44,974 nucleotides of DNA from NCBI GenBank assembly GCA_026399755.1, contig JAPLQI010000096.1:1-44974 (forward strand). Reading direction: 5' to 3'. Below are positions 8,290 through 16,999 of this stretch, one piece after another. The notes below the pieces were generated by a model that saw nothing but the letters and a program-made list of their open reading frames with translations, was not told the DNA's origin and ran no database searches. How positions within the stretch are numbered: the first letter of the stretch is position 1; every line of letters begins with the position of its first letter. The position numbers were made by a program, and so were the translations under genes. The stretch comes from Pseudomonadota bacterium (GTDB lineage Bacteria > Pseudomonadota > Gammaproteobacteria > Burkholderiales > Chitinibacteraceae).

Positions 8290-9219
8290 GTGGATATCTT
8301 CCTCCAGCAAATTTTCAATGGCTTGGTCGTTGGCAGCATTTATGCGCTGATCGCCCTTGGCTATACCATGGTGTACGGCATCATGCAGCTGATCAATTTT
8401 GCCCACGGCGAAATCGTGATGATTGGCGCAATGGTCACCATTACTTGTATCAATCTATTGCTAGGACAGAACGTCGCGCTACCCGGCCCGATGTTATTGC
8501 TCGTCGGCTTTATGATGGCCGTGCCGGTATCGATTCTTTTGGGCTACGCCATTGAAAAAATTGCCTATCGCCCGCTGCGTAAAGCACCAAGGCTTGCCCC
8601 CCTTATTACAGCCATTGGCGTTTCCATCGTATTACAACAAGCCGCCATGCTGATCTGGGGCCGCAACTACCGTCCTTTCCCCGCCATTTTGCCGAGCACC
8701 GTACATGAAATTGGTGGTGCAACCATTACCAGCTTGCAAATCGCCATTATTGGCCTTGCTCTTGCCTTAATGGCGGGCTTGTTTTTCCTTATCGAGCGCA
8801 CCAAATTAGGCCGCGCCATGCGTGCCACGGCCCAAAACCCTGAAGTCGCAGGCCTAATGGGTGTGAATATCAATTCCATTATCTCGATGGTGTTTATGAT
8901 TGGCTCGGCACTGGGCGCAGTCGCAGGCGTCATGGTTGCCGCCAATTACGATCAAGCTCATGCCTATATGGGATTCTTGATCGGTCTGAAGGCCTTTACC
9001 GCAGCTGTTTTAGGTGGAATTGGCAATCTGGGCGGTGCCGTATTAGGCGGCCTGTTACTGGGCCTAATTGAAAGCCTTGGCTCTGGGTATTTGGGTGATT
9101 TAACCGGTGGTGCATTTGGTAGTAACTACAAAGACATCTTCGCCTTTATCGTACTGATTATCGTACTGGTGTTCCGTCCGTCTGGCTTGCTAGGCGAGCG
9201 TGTAGCAGACCGCGCCTAA
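8290..9219 (+). CDS. livH: Branched-chain amino-acid ABC transporter permease LivH
   Basis: This is an inner-membrane subunit of a HAAT-family importer for Leu/Ile/Val or related substrates. The family N-terminus is (M)DIFLQQIFNGLVVGSIYALIALGYTMVYG, so the GTG at 8290 is chosen although the frame stays open back to a TTG at 8227. It has about 309 residues and eight or so hydrophobic segments. The LINFAHGEIVMIGA motif and the cytoplasmic coupling segment RAMRATAQNPEVAGLMGVN are diagnostic. livM follows after 16 bases. No periplasmic binding-protein gene (livK type) lies in the window, so the receptor must be encoded elsewhere and the substrate is not fixed. Confidence 0.93.
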   Translation: MDIFLQQIFNGLVVGSIYALIALGYTMVYGIMQLINFAHGEIVMIGAMVTITCINLLLGQNVALPGPMLLLVGFMMAVPVSILLGYAIEKIAYRPLRKAPRLAPLITAIGVSIVLQQAAMLIWGRNYRPFPAILPSTVHEIGGATITSLQIAIIGLALALMAGLFFLIERTKLGRAMRATAQNPEVAGLMGVNINSIISMVFMIGSALGAVAGVMVAANYDQAHAYMGFLIGLKAFTAAVLGGIGNLGGAVLGGLLLGLIESLGSGYLGDLTGGAFGSNYKDIFAFIVLIIVLVFRPSGLLGERVADRA

Positions 9220-9235
9220 GCCCAAGGGAAAAATC

Positions 9236-10345
9236 ATGTTTCAAAAACTAGAAAATCCCCGCGCACGGCTGATCGGCATGGTTGTGCTAACGGTAGTGAT
9301 GCTCATCCTGCCTTTTGTATTAACGGGTAATTTTGAAAGCGGCAAGTCATGGATTCGCACCATAGACTTTGCCCTGCTCTACATCATGCTGGCACTCGGC
9401 CTTAATATTGTTGTGGGCTACGCAGGGCTATTAGATTTGGGCTATATCGCATTTTATGCGGTAGGTGCTTATCTTTATGCCATTCTTAACTCGCCTCATC
9501 TGGCTGCGGTATTACCAGCTTGGCTGATTTACCCTTCTTTCCCGGTCATGATTTTATTGGCAGGATTAGTAGCGGGCCTATTTGGCGTCTTACTTGGCTC
9601 ACCTACTCTCAAATTGCGTGGCGACTATCTCGCCATCGTCACCCTAGGGTTTGGCGAAATTATCCGCATCTTTATGAACAACCTTGATCGCCCGATCAAT
9701 ATCACCAATGGCCCACAAGGGATTAACAATATCAAGACCGTGCAAATTGCAGGTTACGACTTTGGCCGCCCTATTGAGTTTCTGGGCCTGTCGTTTGAAA
9801 AAGTACATCTTTACTACTACTTGATTCTAGCCTTCTGCATCTTGATTATTTTTGTCTCGATGCGCCTGCAAAACTCACGGATTGGCCGTGCTTGGGTGGC
9901 GATTCGTGAAGATGAAATTGCCGCCAATGCGATGGGCATCAACACCCGTAATATCAAGCTACTGGCTTTTGCGATGGGTGCAAGCTTCGGTGGTGTATCA
10001 GGCGCTTTATTTGCCAGCTTCCAAGGCTTTGTTTCACCAGAATCATTTGTACTGATGGAATCCATCATGGTGCTGTGTATGGTGGTGCTAGGCGGGATGG
10101 GCCATATTCCTGGCGTAATTCTGGGTGCGATTATCGTATCGATCACGCCAGAGATTTTGCGTGACGTGATCAACCCACTACAACACGCCCTCGTTGGCCG
10201 CAAAGTGGTCGACCCAGAAAACTTACGCATGCTGATTTTTGGCCTTGCCATGATCGTGATTATGCTGCTTCGCCCTGAAGGCCTATGGCCCTCGCAGCGC
10301 CGCAAAGCAGAGTTCCACGAAAAAGATGAAGAGGCAAAAGCATGA
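9236..10345 (+). CDS. livM: Branched-chain amino-acid ABC transporter permease LivM
   Basis: This is the second permease of the HAAT importer, with 369 residues. It is a multi-spanning protein with conserved LNIVVGYAGLLDLGYIAFYAVGAY, LRGDYLAIVTLGFGEIIRI and the coupling region IREDEIAANAMGINTRNIKLLAFA. The length is in the usual range for LivM. The C-terminus is charged (RRKAEFHEKDEEAKA). The stop overlaps the livG start by four bases (ATGA), so translation is coupled. Confidence 0.95.
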   Translation: MFQKLENPRARLIGMVVLTVVMLILPFVLTGNFESGKSWIRTIDFALLYIMLALGLNIVVGYAGLLDLGYIAFYAVGAYLYAILNSPHLAAVLPAWLIYPSFPVMILLAGLVAGLFGVLLGSPTLKLRGDYLAIVTLGFGEIIRIFMNNLDRPINITNGPQGINNIKTVQIAGYDFGRPIEFLGLSFEKVHLYYYLILAFCILIIFVSMRLQNSRIGRAWVAIREDEIAANAMGINTRNIKLLAFAMGASFGGVSGALFASFQGFVSPESFVLMESIMVLCMVVLGGMGHIPGVILGAIIVSITPEILRDVINPLQHALVGRKVVDPENLRMLIFGLAMIVIMLLRPEGLWPSQRRKAEFHEKDEEAKA

Positions 10346-11112
10346 GCGAATTACTCCTAAAAATTGATGGCATTACCAAGCGCTTTGGCGGTCTGCATGC
10401 TTTGTCTGGCGTGGGACTTACCATTAACAAAGGTGAGATTTATGGCCTGATCGGCCCCAATGGCGCAGGTAAAACCACCTTATTTAACGTGCTAACCGGC
10501 CTTTATCAACCCGATGAAGGCAGCTTTAGCTTTAATGGCTTGGATTTATTCCGTAAAAAACCCAATGTAGTGGTTGAATCCGGCATTGCCCGTACTTTCC
10601 AAAATATTCGCTTATTTGCCAATATGACGGCCCTAGAAAACGTGATGGTGGGCCAACATGTACGTACTCACTCCGGCATTTTAGGCGCGGTGTTCCATAG
10701 CCCTAAGGCGGTGAAAGAAGAAGCTCAAATCCATAGCAAAGCCGCCGAACTCCTCGCTTATGTTGGCATTAGCAAACACGCGAAAGAGCTAGCGCGTAAT
10801 CTTTCTTATGGCGATCAGCGCCGCTTAGAAATCGCCCGCGCTTTGGCCACCCGCCCCATCCTCTTGGCGCTCGACGAGCCTGCGGCGGGGATGAACCCCA
10901 AAGAGACTGACGATCTTAAAAAGCTAATGGAAAAAATCAGAAGTGATGGCGTCACCATTTTGCTGATTGAGCACGACGTTAAGCTGATGATGGATCTATG
11001 CGATCGTATAGCGGTGCTTGATTATGGCAAGAAAATTGCCGAAAACGTGCCGAGCATGATTAAAAACGACCCACGCGTCATCGAGGCTTATCTAGGCGTT
11101 GCCCCAGAATGA
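10342..11112 (+). CDS. livG: Branched-chain amino-acid ABC transporter ATPase LivG
   Basis: This is a cytoplasmic ATP-hydrolysing subunit of 256 residues. Walker A is GPNGAGKTT, the Q-loop region is TFQNIRLF, the signature is LSYGDQRRLEIARALAT (the LSYG form is typical of LivG), Walker B is LLALDEPAAGMN, and the H-loop is LIEHDVKLMM. The C-terminal extension IKNDPRVIEAYLG is characteristic of the family. Confidence 0.96.
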   Translation: MSELLLKIDGITKRFGGLHALSGVGLTINKGEIYGLIGPNGAGKTTLFNVLTGLYQPDEGSFSFNGLDLFRKKPNVVVESGIARTFQNIRLFANMTALENVMVGQHVRTHSGILGAVFHSPKAVKEEAQIHSKAAELLAYVGISKHAKELARNLSYGDQRRLEIARALATRPILLALDEPAAGMNPKETDDLKKLMEKIRSDGVTILLIEHDVKLMMDLCDRIAVLDYGKKIAENVPSMIKNDPRVIEAYLGVAPE

Positions 11113-11167
11113 AACAGCCAGCCCAAACCAATAATTCGCGTGTTATGTATCAAGGAGTTGCACGAGC

Positions 11168-11884
11168 ATGAGCGGCCCATTACTACAAGTAAAAGACCTA
11201 AAAGTGGCCTACGGCGGTATCCACGCAGTAAAAGGCATTGATTTAGAAATTCATCAAGGCGAGCTAGTCGCGCTGATTGGTGCCAATGGTGCAGGTAAAA
11301 CCACCACCCTAAAAACACTGATCGGCATGTGCAACCCTAGCTCAGGCGAAATCCTATTTGACGGCAAATCGACCGCTAAAAAGCCAATTTACGATTACGT
11401 TAAGCAGGGCCTGATTATGGTGCCTGAAGGACGAGGTATTTTCAGCCGCCTTACCGTCGAAGAAAACCTCTTAATGGGCGCTTACACACGTAATGATAAA
11501 GCGGGCATTGCGCATGATTTGGAGCGTATTTACTACCTTTTCCCTCGCCTAAAAGAGCGAATGAAGCAGCTAGCAGGCACGCTTTCAGGTGGTGAGCAGC
11601 AAATGGTTGCGATAGGCCGAGCCATTTTGGGTAGACCTAAGCTCTTGCTACTGGACGAGCCATCGATGGGCTTAGCCCCGATTATCGTGCAAAAGATTTT
11701 TGAGATTATCAAAATGATCGCCGCCGAAGGCGTCACCATGCTGCTGGTTGAGCAAAACGCCAAGCTAGCCTTGCAAACCGCCAACCGAGGCTATGTGATG
11801 GAATCAGGCAAAATTACACTGGCTGATACCGCAGCCAATTTGCTGGCCAATCCAAAGATTCAACAAGCGTATTTGGGCGAATAA
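11168..11884 (+). CDS. livF: Branched-chain amino-acid ABC transporter ATPase LivF
   Basis: This is the second ATPase of the importer, with 238 residues. Walker A is GANGAGKTTTLKTL, the signature is LSGGEQQMVAIGRAI, Walker B is LLLLDEPSMGLAP, and the H-loop is LLVEQNAKLAL. VPEGRGIFSRLTVEENL is typical of LivF. An AAGGAG ribosome-binding site lies upstream of the ATG, after a 55-base gap from livG. The operon ends 27 bases further on at an intrinsic terminator. Confidence 0.96.
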   Translation: MSGPLLQVKDLKVAYGGIHAVKGIDLEIHQGELVALIGANGAGKTTTLKTLIGMCNPSSGEILFDGKSTAKKPIYDYVKQGLIMVPEGRGIFSRLTVEENLLMGAYTRNDKAGIAHDLERIYYLFPRLKERMKQLAGTLSGGEQQMVAIGRAILGRPKLLLLDEPSMGLAPIIVQKIFEIIKMIAAEGVTMLLVEQNAKLALQTANRGYVMESGKITLADTAANLLANPKIQQAYLGE

Positions 11885-11910
11885 TCATCCTTTAAGCAAA
11901 ATGAAACATG

Positions 11911-11941
11911 AAACGAGCCGCTCTATGCGGCTCGTTTTTTT
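11911..11941 (+). terminator. Intrinsic terminator of the liv operon
   Basis: An 11-bp perfect stem AAACGAGCCGC / GCGGCTCGTTT with loop TCTAT is followed by a T-run. Confidence 0.93.
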
Positions 11942-12093
11942 GTGAGCAAGAAATACATACAACCGAGGCTGGCCCCATTAATTAATTAATTACAACTCCT
12001 CCTCTCTCCGACAAACCACATCAGCTCATCCGTCAAAAAAAGAGTGCATTTAGAACCATTCGAATGACACCCGCCGAACTAATTGTAAACGAT

Positions 12094-13410
12094 TTAGAGG
12101 AAAGCCAATAAAGGTGAGATGCACAGCAAGAAGCCCGTCGCAATAATCACTTTGAGTGCCCAGCCTTTGTATTGGTGTAATGCGGGGACTTTGTAAACCA
12201 AATAGGCTGGAATTAAGCACCCGATTAAACCAAAGATAGGGCTACAGATTGAGGTAAAGCTTAGCACCGGCGCATTTAGTGCGATGGCACCCCATGAGAG
12301 CAAGATCGTGAAGACGATAATGCCTTTGGCAACCAGTGCTTTATTGATCTCTTCTTCGGTATAAAAACGGCGCAATACATTAAGCGCAATACCTTGACAC
12401 GCTTCACGAAAGCCAAGGTAAACACCAAAATAGGCTGTCATCACGGCAAAGATATTTAATACCAAGCTAAATATTTTAACAGTATCACCTGGTACGCTTT
12501 TGGCAACCATGGCCAGTGCCGAGATATTTTGTTTAGAGGCTTGGACCGCTTGCTCATGGCCCATAGCCAAAGTGAATGACACGGCGTAAAAGAAAACAGC
12601 AACAAACAAAATTCCAAAGGCAATATTCATAGCCCGCATCGCTTTGAATTGTGCGACATCACGTGATTTTTCTCGGGCACGATAAGAAATCACCATAGGG
12701 CTCAAACTTTGGATAAATAGAATCGACGTTAAAGTAAACGGCAACATAATGATGGCATCGGGAATTAATTTGCTGAGCGGGGGGATTGCACCAATATTGT
12801 GATAGTCCCATTGACTGACCATCATCAGGCCGAGAATCGTGACGACACCGAGCTTGGTGATGACCATGCCTGATGAAATTTTAAACAGCAGTTTTTCACC
12901 ACGAGAAGCGAGAGCGACGAGTAAACAGATCAGTCCAAGACCATAGAAAGGATTGGTTGAGAGTAATGTTTCAGTGGCACCAAAACTCTGTAAAAACGAT
13001 GCGCTATCGTTGGTAATGGCAGTTGAATACACAAAGACCCAGATGACTAGCATGATGAAATACAGCACACCAAGCAAAACACCCCAGTTTTTACCGAGAT
13101 AACCGGAAATCACGCCTGCGTAGTCATCACATTTAGGTGAAGTGGCTAAGGTATTGATAAACAATTTTTGAAACATATACATGGCTGGGTAACCAATAAT
13201 CGACGACAGCAAAAACACCCATAGCCCCATCAACCCAACCTGAACGGGCAAAAAAACAATCCCAGCTCCGATAGCCATCCCAATACTCATAATCACCCAG
13301 CCCCAATCGGTACTATCAAAGCGGGTAGCTTCTTTCCATTGTGCGGCACTCATCTGACTTCGGCTGAGTTTGATCTCTTGTTCTGCTGAACTGCTTAAGG
13401 GCTGTCCCAT
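12094..13410 (-). CDS. cyuP: CyuP/DlsT (YhaO)-like cysteine/serine permease, HAAAP family
   Basis: This is an inner-membrane amino-acid:cation symporter of 438 residues with about 11 membrane segments. It matches my recollection of E. coli YhaO (DlsT, now CyuP) almost throughout, for example FDSTDWGWVIMSIGMAIGAG, GLMGLWVFLLSSIIGYPAMY and FTLTSILFIQSLSPMVISYR. In E. coli this carrier imports cysteine and/or serine and is paired with the desulfidase CyuA. Here the CyuA-like gene lies on the other side of the regulator gene and is transcribed divergently. An FNR-type palindrome centred 144 bases upstream of the start has a TATCTT -10 hexamer at class II spacing for this gene. Confidence 0.9.
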   Translation of the reverse strand: MGQPLSSSAEQEIKLSRSQMSAAQWKEATRFDSTDWGWVIMSIGMAIGAGIVFLPVQVGLMGLWVFLLSSIIGYPAMYMFQKLFINTLATSPKCDDYAGVISGYLGKNWGVLLGVLYFIMLVIWVFVYSTAITNDSASFLQSFGATETLLSTNPFYGLGLICLLVALASRGEKLLFKISSGMVITKLGVVTILGLMMVSQWDYHNIGAIPPLSKLIPDAIIMLPFTLTSILFIQSLSPMVISYRAREKSRDVAQFKAMRAMNIAFGILFVAVFFYAVSFTLAMGHEQAVQASKQNISALAMVAKSVPGDTVKIFSLVLNIFAVMTAYFGVYLGFREACQGIALNVLRRFYTEEEINKALVAKGIIVFTILLSWGAIALNAPVLSFTSICSPIFGLIGCLIPAYLVYKVPALHQYKGWALKVIIATGFLLCISPLLAFL

Positions 13411-13519
13411 GATGAATTCCTTATCTCGATATTGATGTGATGACCTATTGATTGGGGTGAAATGGAGATGAGATCACCCCCACATGACTTGGTAATACCT
13501 AAACGAGTTTGCTGACGCC

Positions 13520-13525
13520 AAGATA
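13520..13525 (-). promoter_or_regulatory. Predicted -10 element for cyuP
   Basis: On the minus strand this reads TATCTT (4 of 6 consensus bases). It lies where a class II FNR promoter requires it if the box centre is at -41.5, giving a start near 13513. Confidence 0.5.
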
Positions 13526-13547
13526 GTGGCATTGAGCATGAAGACGG

Positions 13548-13561
13548 TTGATTAAAATCAA
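13548..13561. promoter_or_regulatory. FNR-type binding site between cyuP and its divergent regulator
   Basis: TTGATTAAAATCAA is a perfect match to the FNR/ANR consensus TTGAT-N4-ATCAA. With its centre at -41.5, the -10 position falls on TATAAT (13584-13589) rightward and on TATCTT leftward. One symmetric site could therefore activate both divergent transcripts. Confidence 0.65.
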
Positions 13562-13583
13562 ATTTTGTAACGAATATGATAAA

Positions 13584-13589
13584 TATAAT
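13584..13589 (+). promoter_or_regulatory. Consensus -10 element for the regulator gene
   Basis: TATAAT lies at exactly the class II FNR distance from the box at 13548-13561, giving a predicted start near 13596 and a leader of about 224 bases before the regulator ATG. Confidence 0.5.
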
Positions 13590-13594
13590 TTCAT

Positions 13595-13614
13595 GAGAAT
13601 AAATATTTATTATC
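13595..13614. promoter_or_regulatory. Candidate operator palindrome
   Basis: GAGAATAAATATTTATTATC is a 20-bp inverted repeat with 9 of 10 arm positions matching. It starts at the predicted rightward transcription start, a position suited to repression or autoregulation. The binding protein is unknown; the adjacent YheO-type regulator is the natural candidate. Confidence 0.35.
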
Positions 13615-13819
13615 AAAATAGGTTTGTGTAGGATTTTTGTGACCAACAAGCAAAAAATGCCATTAACCAATGGATACAAAGAATTTTATAAAAACAAAAG
13701 ACGAAACAACTCATAAATAACGTGTAAAAATCACAAAATACACCCTCAGATTATGATTGATTTTTTATCACTAAGATTGATATACTTTCGCCAAGATAAA
13801 TTTTATTGCGCATAGTGAG

Positions 13820-14452
13820 ATGAAAATACTAATTGATGCCCAGTTGCTTGTGAGCTTTATTGCTGCCGTTTTGGGTGAGGATTCTGAAGTCGTCGTGCAT
13901 GATTTATCAAATGTGAATGCGTCGCTAACCGCCATCAGTAACGGTCATTTGTCCGGTCGTGAAGTAGGCGCTCCCGCGACGGATTTAGCGCTGCGAATGC
14001 TGCAAGAATGTATGCAAGCAAGCGATGTGAGTTACAAGTTAAATTACCGCAGCAAGACTCGTGACGGTGTTTTGCTGCGTTCATCAACTTTGATTATCAA
14101 AGACGAGAATGATCAGCCCGCAGCGATGCTTTGTGTGAATACCGATGACAAGCGATTGCTTGAGTTACAAGACTCAGTCAGAAAACTATTACCGCCCAAT
14201 ATGGCCGAACAACAACAACAGGAATTTTTGTCAGCATCGGTTGACGATGTTGGGCAAGAAATATTACAAAGTGTACTAGAGCAATATTCAATTACACCGT
14301 CGCGAATGTCGGCTGATGAGAAATCCAAGGTGGTTAAAGACCTAGAGCAACGCGGTTTGTTTTCAATACGTGGCTTTGTCGCCAAAACCGCAGCGATTCT
14401 CGAAATTTCAGAGCCAACGCTATATCGCTATCTAAAAAGCAGTACAAATTAA
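13820..14452 (+). CDS. YheO/DauR-type PAS-HTH transcriptional regulator of the cysteine module
   Basis: The protein has 210 residues. The N-terminal YheO-like PAS domain (about 1-120) includes [32 protein letters not shown] and [19 protein letters not shown]. The C-terminal winged/HTH segment (about 155-210) includes [24 protein letters not shown] and [11 protein letters not shown]. This family includes DauR of Pseudomonas, which controls D-arginine catabolism; its effector here is unknown. The gene is divergent from cyuP and precedes the CyuA-like gene by 70 bases, so local control of both is likely. It is paralogous to the regulator at 18147 with the same domain order and nearly identical C-terminal HTH wording. 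Confidence 0.88.
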   Translation: MKILIDAQLLVSFIAAVLGEDSEVVVHDLSNVNASLTAISNGHLSGREVGAPATDLALRMLQECMQASDVSYKLNYRSKTRDGVLLRSSTLIIKDENDQPAAMLCVNTDDKRLLELQDSVRKLLPPNMAEQQQQEFLSASVDDVGQEILQSVLEQYSITPSRMSADEKSKVVKDLEQRGLFSIRGFVAKTAAILEISEPTLYRYLKSSTN

Positions 14453-14522
14453 ACCCAAGTGCGGCACGCCATCAGCGCAGCAGCATGCTGAGATATTTGA
14501 CATCAAAAAGGTCCAAACACTC

Positions 14523-15830
14523 ATGAATATGCCTTCTTCACACACCCATTGGCCGGAGTTTATTAAGGCAGTGCAGCACGAAGTTGCCCCCGCACTAGGA
14601 TGTACTGAGCCGATTTCTTTGGCTTTGGCATCCGCAATTGCCACTCATTATTTGGCAAAAACGCCGGAGCGAATTGAGGCCAAGGTATCAGCTAATTTAA
14701 TGAAAAACGGCATGGGTGTAACTGTTCCGGGCACGGGCACGGTGGGGCTAAAAATCGCCGCTGCAGTGGGTGCGCTGGCAGGCAATCCCGAGGGTCAATT
14801 GGAAGTACTCAAAGGTTTAACGCAAGCACAGGTGGATGCGGGCAAGGCCATGATTGCTGAGCATCGCGTCGAATTATCGATTGCCGATGTGCCACATATT
14901 TTGTATGCGGAAGCGTGTGTGTATCACGGCGATGAATGGGCACGGGTGCGTATTGCCGATAGCCATACGCGAGTTATTTTGATAGAGCTCAATGGCAAAA
15001 TTATTTTTGAATTAGCCGATATTGATGCCGCCACTGCGGCTACTGCTTACGATATTGCCAGTGCAACAGCCAAAGATGTTTACGATTTTTCGATTACAGC
15101 TCCACTAGTGATGATTGATTTTATCGATGCAGCAGGGGTGTTAAACGAGGCTTTGTCGCAAGAAGGTATGAAGGGCACGTTTGGTTTACACATTGGCGCT
15201 ACATTACAGCGGCAAATCGCCACCGGCCTCATGTCGGAAGGCTTGCTCAGTGAAATTTTGATTCGGACCACCGCAGCTTCTGATGCAAGGATGGGCGGAG
15301 CGACATTGCCTGCAATGAGTAACTCTGGCTCGGGCAATCAGGGCATTGCCGCCACCATGCCGGTGCTTGTGGTGGCTGAGCATATCCATGCGAGTAGTGA
15401 GCAATTAACTCGCGCCTTAATGCTGTCGCATTTAATGGCAATTTATATTCATAGTAAATTACCAAAACTATCTGCTTTATGCGCGGCCACTACGGCATCA
15501 ATGGGTGCAGCATCGGGCATTGCGTGGTTGCTCAAAGGTGACTTTAAGACCGTGAGTATGGCGATCTCAAGCATGATCGGAGATCTATCCGGCATAGTGT
15601 GCGATGGCGCATCCAATAGCTGTGCGATGAAAGTCTCGACCTCGGCCCAGTCGGCGTATAAATCGGCACTGATGGCGATTGATGGCGTATGTGTAACTGG
15701 CAATGAAGGCATTGTGGCACATGATGTTGATCAATCGATCAATAATTTGGGCCAACTTGCCTGCCAAGGCATGGTACAAACCGACGTCCAAATTTTGCAA
15801 ATTATGCTGCATAAGCAGTCAAAACAATGA
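14523..15830 (+). CDS. cyuA: CyuA (YhaM)-like L-cysteine desulfidase / serine dehydratase-like protein
   Basis: The UPF0597/L-cysteine desulfidase family breaks cysteine down to sulfide, ammonia and pyruvate via aminoacrylate with a [4Fe-4S] cluster. The protein has 435 residues. Conserved features are [15 protein letters not shown] near the N-terminus, [41 protein letters not shown] and [19 protein letters not shown]; the cysteines in these segments are likely cluster ligands. The ATG at 14523 gives a normal-length family protein. RidA follows after about 80 bases. With cyuP on the other side of the regulator, it reconstructs the E. coli cyuPA pair. Serine as an additional substrate cannot be excluded. 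Confidence 0.88.
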   Translation: MNMPSSHTHWPEFIKAVQHEVAPALGCTEPISLALASAIATHYLAKTPERIEAKVSANLMKNGMGVTVPGTGTVGLKIAAAVGALAGNPEGQLEVLKGLTQAQVDAGKAMIAEHRVELSIADVPHILYAEACVYHGDEWARVRIADSHTRVILIELNGKIIFELADIDAATAATAYDIASATAKDVYDFSITAPLVMIDFIDAAGVLNEALSQEGMKGTFGLHIGATLQRQIATGLMSEGLLSEILIRTTAASDARMGGATLPAMSNSGSGNQGIAATMPVLVVAEHIHASSEQLTRALMLSHLMAIYIHSKLPKLSALCAATTASMGAASGIAWLLKGDFKTVSMAISSMIGDLSGIVCDGASNSCAMKVSTSAQSAYKSALMAIDGVCVTGNEGIVAHDVDQSINNLGQLACQGMVQTDVQILQIMLHKQSKQ

Positions 15831-15908
15831 TTGATGAGCAATATTGAGCGGCTAAATGCTTGCTCATACTGAGTTTGATTTTTGTTTTAATATTTTAAAG
15901 GAATGAAG

Positions 15909-16289
15909 ATGAAGGAAATTATTTTTACCGACGCCGCCCCCGCAGCCATTGGCCCATATTCACAAGCAACTGCGTTTGGAAAGCTGATTTTTACTTCGGG
16001 CCAAATTCCATTAGTTCCGGCAACGGGAGAAGTGATTGCCGGTGATGTCTCGGTGCAAGCACGACAAGCTTTAGAAAACTTAAAAGCGGTCTTGCAACAA
16101 GGCAATAGCTCGCTGGAACAAGTTTTGAAAACCACTTGTTTTTTGGCTGACATGGCTGATTTTGCGGCATTTAATGTGATCTACACCGAATATTTTGGTG
16201 CCGGCGTTCCGGCCCGTTCTTGCGTGGCAGTAAAAACCTTGCCGAAAAATGTATTGGTTGAAGTTGAAGCCATCGCTTATCGCGCATAA
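15909..16289 (+). CDS. ridA: RidA family enamine/imine deaminase
   Basis: RidA hydrolyses reactive 2-aminoacrylate and related imines released by PLP or Fe-S deaminases. From the ATG at 15909 (MKEIIFTDAAPAAIGPYSQA) the protein has 126 residues, the usual length. The upstream ATG at 15903 sits directly on the AAAGGA Shine-Dalgarno, so the second ATG is preferred. Family motifs are SGQIPLVPATGEV, NLKAVLQQGNSSLEQV and the active-site region VPARSCVAVKTLPKNVLVEVEAIA, with the substrate-binding Arg and the terminal Glu. Its position after the desulfidase gene points to detoxifying the intermediate made by that enzyme. Confidence 0.95.
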   Translation: MKEIIFTDAAPAAIGPYSQATAFGKLIFTSGQIPLVPATGEVIAGDVSVQARQALENLKAVLQQGNSSLEQVLKTTCFLADMADFAAFNVIYTEYFGAGVPARSCVAVKTLPKNVLVEVEAIAYRA

Positions 16290-16328
16290 GCATTAATCGA
16301 CGCATTGTCGCGCGTAAAAAACCAATCA

Positions 16329-16373
16329 ATCACCGCAAGTCTCTATGAAAGGATGGCTTGGCGGTGATTTTTT
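16329..16373 (+). terminator. Probable intrinsic terminator after ridA
   Basis: The ATCACCGCAAG arm (16329-16339) pairs with CTTGGCGGTGAT (16357-16368, one bulged G), with a T-run to 16373. Confidence 0.7.
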
Positions 16374-16654
16374 CACCCTAAGCATTTTCATACAGCCATG
16401 ATAAGGACTAAACCCTTACTCCTCAATTTCTGATCTCGCTCTGGCATACTGTGCGTTTGATTTTTGGAGTGGCAGCCTCTGCATTCGGCGATCTGATCTT
16501 AACTTAGGGCCTGTTCAAGTTCACTAAGCCAGCGGTCTCACTCAGGCTGCGTTTTGTCGCTTTCATGGCTGTAAACGCGACACTTTTTCAGCTTGCTTGA
16601 AGGGTCCCCTCCCCCCCACTAAAATACCACGCCCACTTTTATACGGCGCAACCT
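16374..16654. other. Gene-free stretch, possible mobile-element remnant
   Basis: No ORF is supported here. The block GGGCCTGTTCAAGTTCACTA (from about 16507), running on to the C-rich run near 16610, has the look of an insertion-sequence edge or MITE scar, but no transposase or paired inverted repeat is visible. I treat it as unassigned. Confidence 0.25.
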
Positions 16655-16927
16655 TCACTTTAAGAGCCCCCACAAGGTATTACGGCTTACGGCCTTGGAA
16701 GCATTGGCTAGGAAACTGGCACTGATCGGTTCGTAATTCTGATCAAAATCAACCACTGCAATGGGCTGGCGGGTACGGGAATTTTTATCCACCTCACGGG
16801 CTTTTTGCGAGGCCTGTGCCTGTCCATAGTCCTCGCGCAATGGGTCGTCGTTGGTCAAATCATAAATCTGACGGCCATCGACAAAAAAAAGGTGCCAGGC
16901 TCGATTAAATTTCGCATACGCCAACAA
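16655..16927 (-). CDS. Small hypothetical ORF, possibly a gene remnant
   Basis: This 90-residue ORF of unknown family is hydrophilic, with the segment VDGRQIYDLTNDDPLREDYG and an ending in SRNTLWGLLK. An AAGGAGG sequence lies immediately upstream of the TTG start, which is too close for a good site. A plus-strand run of A with GGTGCCAGGCTCGATTAAAT at 16881-16914 covers the first residues and looks like an inserted intergenic motif rather than coding sequence. An ATG in another frame would join the ORF if the eight-T run gained one base. It is probably a decayed or chimeric gene. Confidence 0.3.
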   Translation of the reverse strand: MLAYAKFNRAWHLFFVDGRQIYDLTNDDPLREDYGQAQASQKAREVDKNSRTRQPIAVVDFDQNYEPISASFLANASKAVSRNTLWGLLK

Positions 16928-16999
16928 GCCTCCTTACCTTATCGCTTATATAATCCCCAAAACTTGCCCTCTCCCCATACACACAAATAAGGAAGCTTC

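Larger units (their letters stand above)
13411..13819. promoter_or_regulatory. Divergent control region between cyuP and the YheO-type regulator
   Basis: This 409-bp AT-rich gap has no credible gene. It holds the FNR-type box (13548-13561), a near-perfect 20-bp palindrome (13595-13614) and sequences resembling -10 elements for both directions. Confidence 0.6.

Noticed and set aside
13395-13679. 94-residue minus-strand ORF in the cyuP control region
   Set aside because: It lies across the FNR-type box and promoter elements and is AT-driven; not protein-like.
16739-16752. FNR-like CTGATCAAAATCAA (9 of 10 conserved bases)
   Set aside because: It is imperfect, has no suitable -10 nearby and lies inside the small ORF, so chance is likely.
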